From NCBI GenBank assembly GCA_046724665.1, contig JBKOWZ010000306.1:1-21099 (forward strand): a DNA stretch of 21,099 nucleotides. Reading direction: 5' to 3'. The translations under genes were made by a program, and so were the position numbers. Below the pieces are notes generated by a model, which saw only the letters and a program-made list of their open reading frames with translations, was not told the origin of the DNA and ran no database searches. This DNA comes from Actinocrinis sp046724665 (GTDB taxonomy: Bacteria > Actinomycetota > Actinomycetes > Streptomycetales > Catenulisporaceae). Within the stretch, counting starts at the first letter, position 1. Each line of letters begins with the position of its first letter. This document shows positions 15,272-21,099 of this stretch, in pieces.

Positions 15272-16249
15272 CTATCGCCTCTCGGCTCGCCGCACGCGGC
15301 CGTCGCGCTCGACGCCGGTCACCGGCGCGTCGCCCTCGTCGAGCAGCGTGATGGTCAGCCACGCCGAACGGGACGCGTGCGGCCCGAGCCGGTGCGCCTC
15401 GCCGTGCTCCCGCGCGGCGGCGAGCCCGTCGAACGGGAAGGCCGTGTGCGGCTCGATGCCGAGCATCCGGGCGCGGCCGTACCAGGGGAACTGCGGCATG
15501 TCGCGTTGCAGCCACAGCCAGACGCAGGGGAACGCGCCGAGGTCCCACGCCATCGCCACGCCGACCTGCGGGGCCGGCTGGCGCAGCGCGGCCCAGCCGG
15601 CGCTCAGGTCGCTCGCGTAGAGCAGCCGCTCCAGGCGCATGTCCGGGATGCGGCTGACGTCGCACAGCGTGCCGTCGTCGTAGGGCAGCCAGGGCCAGCG
15701 CCCTGATTCGCTGCTCAGCCCGGACGCCGCCTTCGGCTCGGCCTCGACCGAGCAGCGCGGCAGATCGACCTGCGCGCCGGCCAGCGCCGGGAACACCGGG
15801 TGATGGCCCCAGACGAACTCGACCTCGAGCGGCGAGTCGTTGGTCACCGTCTCCTCGATCAGCAGCACCGGCCGGGCCTCGGCCAGCGTCATCCGCCGCG
15901 TCACGGTGAGCGGCAGCCGCGCGTGCGCGACCAGCTCGCAGTGGTCGGGCGCGACGGCGCGCTGCCACCAGGGGGCGGACGAGACCTCGCCGTGGAACGG
16001 CAGCGGGACGCCGTCCACGACACACGCGGCGCCGGCGTTCGGGAACAGCTCCTGCCAGCCGCCGCGGTAGCGCGACTTCCAGTCGAGCTCCGAGTCGCCG
16101 TAGCCGATCGACTCGTCGGCCGGCACGGGCGACTTCCAGTCGTACCAGGCAAGCGCGTTCGGGCCGCCGGGCCGGGAGATCCGCCGGATCTGCGCGCCGG
16201 CGGCTGGGTCGAGCTCGACGACGAGCTGGCCGTTCTCGAGGACGATCAC
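15272..16249 (-). CDS. Aldose 1-epimerase (galactose mutarotase)-like protein
   Basis: A 325-residue protein of the galactose-mutarotase-like beta-sandwich fold. Family-type active-site residues are visible: His86 in PFHGEVS, the pair His149-His150 in WGHHPVFPAL, and Glu266 in GIEPHTAFPF, matching the His/His/Glu set of aldose 1-epimerases. It would interconvert alpha and beta anomers of a free sugar before oxidation by an SDR. The start is GTG 16249, overlapping the lactonase stop by 4 nt (GTGA), with GGAG about 10 nt upstream. A longer open frame to 16537 is a shadow of the lactonase gene. A DUF4432-like carbohydrate-binding protein of the same fold is an alternative. Confidence 0.78.
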   Translation of the reverse strand: MIVLENGQLVVELDPAAGAQIRRISRPGGPNALAWYDWKSPVPADESIGYGDSELDWKSRYRGGWQELFPNAGAACVVDGVPLPFHGEVSSAPWWQRAVAPDHCELVAHARLPLTVTRRMTLAEARPVLLIEETVTNDSPLEVEFVWGHHPVFPALAGAQVDLPRCSVEAEPKAASGLSSESGRWPWLPYDDGTLCDVSRIPDMRLERLLYASDLSAGWAALRQPAPQVGVAMAWDLGAFPCVWLWLQRDMPQFPWYGRARMLGIEPHTAFPFDGLAAAREHGEAHRLGPHASRSAWLTITLLDEGDAPVTGVERDGRVRRAERR

Positions 16250-17154
16250 GGCAGGCCAGCTCCGGGGACATCGACGCGGCAGCTGAGCAGCCGTGCCTCG
16301 TACACGGCCTGCGGATCGCCGCGGCCGTACGGGACCGCCGCGCAGATATACAGGGTGCGCCGGTCCTCGCCGCCGAGCGCGATCGCGAACGCGGCCTGGT
16401 CGCCGGTATCGACGGCCTCCAGGATCGCGCCCCCTTCGGCCACCCGCAGCGCGGCCGAGCCGGCTGCGTCCCCGATCCACAGCGCGCCCTCGGCGTCCAG
16501 GGCGATCCCGTCGGGCAGCGGCACCTTGGCCGCGCATGCCTCGACGGTGGTCTTGAACGGGTTGGGCGCGGCCGGGTCGGGCGCGAACGACGCCCAGGTG
16601 CGGCGGTTGCCGAGCGACCCGTCGGCCGCGCGGTCGAAGGCGGTGATCCGTGCCGCGAAGGTCTCGGCGACCAGGAGCGTGCCGCCGTCCGGCGTGATCG
16701 CGACGCCGTTGGGGAAGATGAGGTCCTCAGCCGCGACGACGGGCGAACCGCCGGGGTCCACCCGCAGCAGGCTCGCCTGCGACAGCGTCGGATCAGCGGC
16801 CTCGTCCCAGCCGAAGTGGCCGACGTAGGCGCGCCCCCGGTCGTCCACGACCATGTCGTTGCAGTGCCAGGTCGCCAGGCCGCTGAGATCGGCCACCCGC
16901 TCGAATCCGCCCTCGGTGGTCCGCATGAGGCTTCTGTTGATCATCGACACGACGAGCAGCGAGCCGTCCGGCGCCCAGCCGAGCCCCGAGGGCTGGTCGT
17001 CGGGCAGCGTACAGACCACGCTCGCGGCGCCGTCCTCGGTGAACGCGAGCACCCGGCGGGTGAAGAAGTCCGAGACGAACAGCCTTCCCTGCCGCCAGCG
17101 GGGCGCCTCGAGGAACGAGTGGCCGTGCGCGACCGTCCGCACTGAACGCGTCAT
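16246..17154 (-). CDS. SMP-30/gluconolactonase-type lactonase
   Basis: A 302-residue six-bladed beta-propeller of the SMP-30/LRE family. Metal and substrate residues are in place: Glu16 (FLEAPRW), Asn99 (CNDM), Asn149 (FPNGVAIT) and Asp215 (PDGIALD), equivalent to the Ca/Zn-binding Glu, Asn, Asn and Asp of SMP-30. It should hydrolyse an aldono-lactone to the aldonate in the cytosol; there is no signal peptide. It is the first gene of the operon. The start is ATG 17154 with AGGACACGC upstream; an in-frame ATG at 17211 lacks family sequence and lies within about 15 nt of the predicted transcription start. It overlaps the mutarotase gene by 4 nt. Confidence 0.9.
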   Translation of the reverse strand: MTRSVRTVAHGHSFLEAPRWRQGRLFVSDFFTRRVLAFTEDGAASVVCTLPDDQPSGLGWAPDGSLLVVSMINRSLMRTTEGGFERVADLSGLATWHCNDMVVDDRGRAYVGHFGWDEAADPTLSQASLLRVDPGGSPVVAAEDLIFPNGVAITPDGGTLLVAETFAARITAFDRAADGSLGNRRTWASFAPDPAAPNPFKTTVEACAAKVPLPDGIALDAEGALWIGDAAGSAALRVAEGGAILEAVDTGDQAAFAIALGGEDRRTLYICAAVPYGRGDPQAVYEARLLSCRVDVPGAGLP

Positions 17155-17207
17155 GCGTGTCCTGTCCTGTCTGGGCTGGTGCACGGCGCCCGCCCCCAAG
17201 CCCAAGA

Positions 17208-17226
17208 TCACACTTCAACTATGTGA
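17208..17226. promoter_or_regulatory. Candidate operator for the operon's IclR regulator
   Basis: TCACA (17208-17212), 9 bp, TGTGA (17222-17226): an inverted repeat at the predicted transcription start of the minus-strand operon. The left half extended (TCACACTT, 17208-17215) recurs inverted as AAGTGTGA at 17259-17266, overlapping the -35, 51 bp away. Paired sites flanking a promoter suggest repressor binding. That IclR binds here is inference from position. Confidence 0.45.
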
Positions 17227-17231
17227 AACAA

Positions 17232-17260
17232 GGTTTAACCGTTCGACATGAACGCGTCAA
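17232..17260 (-). promoter_or_regulatory. Promoter of the nine-gene catabolic operon
   Basis: On the minus strand, TTGACG (17260-17255), 17-bp spacer, TAAACC (17237-17232). The -35 is inside the last codons of the nitroreductase gene and the -10 overlaps its TAA stop, so the operon has its own start (near 17225) with a leader of about 70 nt. Confidence 0.5.
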
Positions 17261-17879
17261 GTGTGAGGGCGTCCCGGGAGCGTCGCCGCCGCTGCGGCGG
17301 CTGCTGCGGCGCCGGGTGGCCGACCGCGATCATCGAGATGATCTGCCAGCCGGCGCGGGGGCGAAGCTCGCGCGCCAGGCCGTCGAGGTCGAACGCGCGG
17401 AACTGATGCGACGCCAGGCCGAGCGCCTCGGCCTGGATCGTCAGGTGCGCGACGGCCTGGCCGAGGTCGTAGTCCGCGAACTCGGAGTACAGCAGATCCG
17501 TGTCCTCCACGGTGCGGTGCGCCGCGGTGACGATCAGCAGCGCGGCGTCCGGCGCCCAGCGCGCGGAACTCGGCGCCAGGTGGGCGACGACCCGCCGGTG
17601 GTCCGGCTCGCCGCGGCGGGCCGGGAACAGTCCCCACGGCTGGGAGTTGCCGGCGGACGGCGCCCAGCGGAAGGCCTCGACGAGGGCTGCGACACTCTCC
17701 TCGTCGAGCGTACGCGTCGCGTCGAAGCGGCTGGGGCTGTATCTGGCGGCCAGCAGCGGATGAACATCCGCGCCCGCACTCTCGGCGCTGCGCACGGCAG
17801 TGCGAACAAGGGCCGCACGCCTGGTGTTCCCTCTAGAACCTCCCGCGACGTCCGCCGCGCCGCTGCGGGCGCCCGGCAA
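17235..17879 (-). CDS. Nitroreductase-family flavoprotein
   Basis: The longest frame gives 214 residues from a TTG at 17879. Family similarity begins at HPLLAARYSPSRFD, and FMN-binding signatures follow: APSAGNSQPW (base/phosphate region), then FADYDLGQAVAHLTIQAEALGL and a C-terminal GHPAP. The family uses FMN and NAD(P)H to reduce nitro compounds, quinones or enones, or to dehydrogenate. GTG 17795 (186 residues) is an alternative and perhaps better start, since the first 28 residues look unrelated to the family; neither start has a good Shine-Dalgarno. The gene is read toward the catabolic operon and ends inside its promoter, so read-through is possible, but no functional tie is evident. It is divergent from the endoglucanase. 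The substrate is unknown. Confidence 0.82.
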   Translation of the reverse strand: MPGARSGAADVAGGSRGNTRRAALVRTAVRSAESAGADVHPLLAARYSPSRFDATRTLDEESVAALVEAFRWAPSAGNSQPWGLFPARRGEPDHRRVVAHLAPSSARWAPDAALLIVTAAHRTVEDTDLLYSEFADYDLGQAVAHLTIQAEALGLASHQFRAFDLDGLARELRPRAGWQIISMIAVGHPAPQQPPQRRRRSRDALTLDAFMSNG

Positions 17880-17914
17880 GCTTCGCTTTCGACGGACGTT
17901 CGACGCGGCCAGCC

Positions 17915-17945
17915 CGAAACTTACCCGGCCGGGATGTAAATTTCG
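17915..17945. promoter_or_regulatory. CGAAA/TTTCG inverted repeat upstream of the endoglucanase
   Basis: CGAAACTTAC (17915-17924), 11-bp spacer, GTAAATTTCG (17936-17945): 9 of 10 positions are complementary. It lies in the 202-bp divergent region, about 50 bp upstream of the endoglucanase -35, and stands out as AT-rich in this DNA. Similar CGAAA...TTTCG palindromes are, as I recall, found upstream of actinomycete xylanase genes, so a regulator of polysaccharide degradation is a reasonable guess. It could instead serve the nitroreductase. Confidence 0.5.
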
Positions 17946-17996
17946 CAGCCCGGCGGCCCGCGAGGTGGGCGAACCGTGGGCGCGGGCGCCGCCCGG

Positions 17997-19854
<1,858 letters not shown>

Positions 19855-19883
19855 TGCGCGGGCGGCGTGAGTAGTTCGGACTG

Positions 19884-19930
19884 ACGCAGTATTCGAACCA
19901 ACGCGAATTCGAACCAACGCAGTGTCGAAC
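19884..19930. repeat. Three tandem 16-17-nt repeats after the endoglucanase
   Basis: The unit reads roughly ACGCAGTATTCGAACCA. Copies run 19884-19900, 19901-19916 and a shorter 19917-19930. The core ATTCGAACCAACGC is identical at 19891-19904 and 19907-19920, and the third has GTGTCGAAC. They lie between the stop codon and the terminator, so they are in the mRNA 3' end. Function unknown. Confidence 0.6.
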
Positions 19931-19962
19931 GGGCCTGGTGCCTCCGCGCACCGGGCCCGTTC
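19927..19962 (+). terminator. Endoglucanase terminator hairpin
   Basis: A 15-bp stem (19927-19941 with 19948-19962) with one G-U wobble and a 6-nt loop CTCCGC, 72 nt after the stop. It is GC-rich with no real U tract. It also lies just beyond the end of the convergent GAF gene and could work for both. Confidence 0.8.
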
Positions 19963-20005
19963 CCGTGCCGCCGGACGCTCTCGTGCTTCAGCAGGCGGCG
20001 AGGCG

Positions 20006-20662
20006 CTAGTCGAGCACGGCGCTCAGCACCGCGAGCGCCTTCTTCAGCTGCCGCTCGTCGCAGGAGCGCAGCAGTCGCAGGGCGCTGACCAGGGACGCGT
20101 CGGCCGAGTCCCGGCCCCGGCCCGCGGCTTCGCCGGCCGCGTCGGTTCGAGCCTCGGCGAGCCAGGCGCGGCGCAGCAGTTGCAGCCCGATGGCGGCCTG
20201 GCCGGCGAACATGCCGAGGATCTCCAGGTCGCTCAGCTCGCCGCGCGGGTCGCTGGTGCGGTCGAGGATCTCGATCACGCCGATCGACTCGCCGTCGATC
20301 AGCAGCGGCGCGGCGAGGATGCTCTTCGGCACGTAGCCGGTGGACTCGGCCACGTTGCGGGCGAACATCGGGTCGTTGTCGAGGTCGTCCACGGCAATCG
20401 GCTGGCCCGAGGCGGTCACCCAGCCGGCCAGGCCCTGGTCCACCGGCACCCGCATGCCGATCAGGTGCGCCTCGCCGGCCCCGGACACCGCCTCGAACAC
20501 CAGGTGCTCCCGGGCCGGGTCGAGCAGGAAGATCGAGCTGGCCCGCGCGGCGAAGATGACCCGGGCCGTCTCGACCACGCTCTGGAGCATGCGGCCGTGG
20601 TCGGGGATCAGGCTGAGCAGGGCTGCTGCCTCGGAGTCCCAGAGGCGGCCTGAGTCACTCAT
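20006..20662 (-). CDS. GAF-domain protein
   Basis: 218 residues. A GAF domain spans about 15-165 (SSIFLLDPAREHLVFEAVSG, GLAGWVTASGQPIAVDDLDND, SILAAPLLIDGESIGVIEILDR, all typical GAF strands), followed by a helical Ala/Arg-rich tail. No HTH, kinase, phosphatase or cyclase domain is attached, so it would sense a small ligand or bind another protein. ATG 20662 lies inside the protease gene's last codons (8-nt overlap), implying co-translation. An in-frame ATG at 20677 has no spacing from the purine-rich tract and is less likely. It probably partners or regulates the S8 protease (inference). Confidence 0.85.
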   Translation of the reverse strand: MSDSGRLWDSEAAALLSLIPDHGRMLQSVVETARVIFAARASSIFLLDPAREHLVFEAVSGAGEAHLIGMRVPVDQGLAGWVTASGQPIAVDDLDNDPMFARNVAESTGYVPKSILAAPLLIDGESIGVIEILDRTSDPRGELSDLEILGMFAGQAAIGLQLLRRAWLAEARTDAAGEAAGRGRDSADASLVSALRLLRSCDERQLKKALAVLSAVLD

Positions 20663-21099
20663 CGCGGTAACCCACATTCCTCGCGGCCAGGAACAGGATG
20701 TTCTTGATCTGGAACGGCTTGAGATGCCGGTGCTTGCTGAGTATCAGCGTACAGAGACCGGCGATGCGCGGGGTGGCGAAGCTGTTTCCCGAGACCTTCT
20801 TGGTACCGTGCCCGCTCCAGGCGACCCGCACGTCCTGGCCCTGGGCGAAGAACTCCACCGGCGGATGCGGGTTGTAGTAGACCAGTTCCGGGTCCGGGGA
20901 GGTGTGGCTGCCCACCGAGATGACCGAGGAGAAGCGCCAGGGGAAGCTCTCCACCGGCATGTTGTGCGCCGAGGCGACGATGACCGTGCCCCGGAAGAAC
21001 GCCTCGTCGGCCAGTTCGCGCAGCTCCTGGGTGAACCGGGGCTTGGTGGTCGAAAGGCTCATGTTCACCACCTGGAAGCCCTGGTCGATCGCCCAGCGC
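20655..21099 (-). CDS. Subtilisin-like S8 serine protease, C-terminal part (truncated by window)
   Basis: The frame is open to the window edge, and the codons just before the internal GTG 21071 read RWAIDQGFQVVNMSLS, the segment that follows the catalytic His region in subtilisins, so the gene continues beyond the window. Visible: the oxyanion-hole Asn in ASAHNMP (usually AAGN) and the catalytic Ser in SGNSFATP (codon 20781-20783). The canonical GTSMATP is altered to GNSFATP but keeps Ser, Ala and Pro. The Asp and His of the triad are outside the window. No C-terminal anchor or cell-wall signal follows; the protein ends about 40 residues after the Ser. Together with the overlapping GAF gene this suggests an intracellular, regulated protease, though the N-terminus would decide. 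Confidence 0.88.
   Translation of the reverse strand, partial: RWAIDQGFQVVNMSLSTTKPRFTQELRELADEAFFRGTVIVASAHNMPVESFPWRFSSVISVGSHTSPDPELVYYNPHPPVEFFAQGQDVRVAWSGHGTKKVSGNSFATPRIAGLCTLILSKHRHLKPFQIKNILFLAARNVGYRDE

Noticed and set aside
16250..16537. N-terminal extension of the mutarotase-like protein
   Set aside because: These residues are the reading of the lactonase gene in another frame and are Arg/Gly-rich. GTG 16249 with a GTGA overlap is the natural start.
17208..17226. CRP/cAMP site
   Set aside because: The order is TCACA-9-TGTGA, whereas the CRP consensus is TGTGA-6-TCACA; orientation and spacing do not fit.

Overview
The window is very GC-rich, with GTG starts, strong G/C third-position bias, long antisense shadow frames, many 1-4 nt gene overlaps and a TPR-CHAT protein. 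Together with an endoglucanase closely resembling the Acidothermus cellulolyticus E1 enzyme, this points to a mycelial, soil-type actinomycete (a Catenulispora/Actinospica-like organism would fit; this is inference, and no rRNA or tRNA is present to settle it).

Layout. (1) 1-3112 (+): 3' part of a 45-residue-repeat TPR protein ending in a CHAT caspase-like protease domain; its N-terminus is outside the window. (2) 3139-4762: a MhuD/IsdG-type heme-degrading monooxygenase (-), a tiny secreted glycine-rich peptide (+), a strong bidirectional hairpin, and a methylthioadenosine phosphorylase (-). (3) 5191-6801 (+): a CmlA-type diiron MBL-fold protein without any NRPS beside it, closed by a second hairpin shared with the operon that converges on it. 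(4) 17154 down to 6859 (-): a tightly packed nine-gene operon: SMP-30 lactonase, aldose-1-epimerase-like mutarotase, mandelate-racemase-type acid-sugar dehydratase, SDR, IclR regulator, fused alpha-beta 2-oxoacid dehydrogenase E1, second SDR, GH94/GH36-like glycoside phosphorylase-like protein, muconolactone-isomerase-like protein. (5) 17235-17879 (-): nitroreductase. (6) 18082-19854 (+): secreted GH5-FN3-CBM2 endoglucanase, followed by short tandem repeats and a hairpin terminator. (7) 20006-21099 (-): a GAF-domain protein overlapping the 3' end of a subtilisin-like S8 protease that runs off the window.

How the parts fit. The nine-gene operon carries the enzyme set of a non-phosphorylating sugar-oxidation route (mutarotase, dehydrogenase, lactonase, sugar-acid dehydratase, second dehydrogenase), the same order of chemistry as the bacterial L-fucose pathway. 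Instead of the usual terminal hydrolase or aldolase it has a TPP-dependent E1 without E2/E3, plus a GH94-like protein and a muconolactone-isomerase-like protein. The substrate is not readable from sequence. A plausible promoter lies in the 3' end of the nitroreductase gene, with a dyad at the predicted transcription start that could be the operator of the internal IclR regulator. This operon is my best candidate for an undescribed system. No CRISPR array, insertion sequence, tRNA, rRNA or attachment site was seen.
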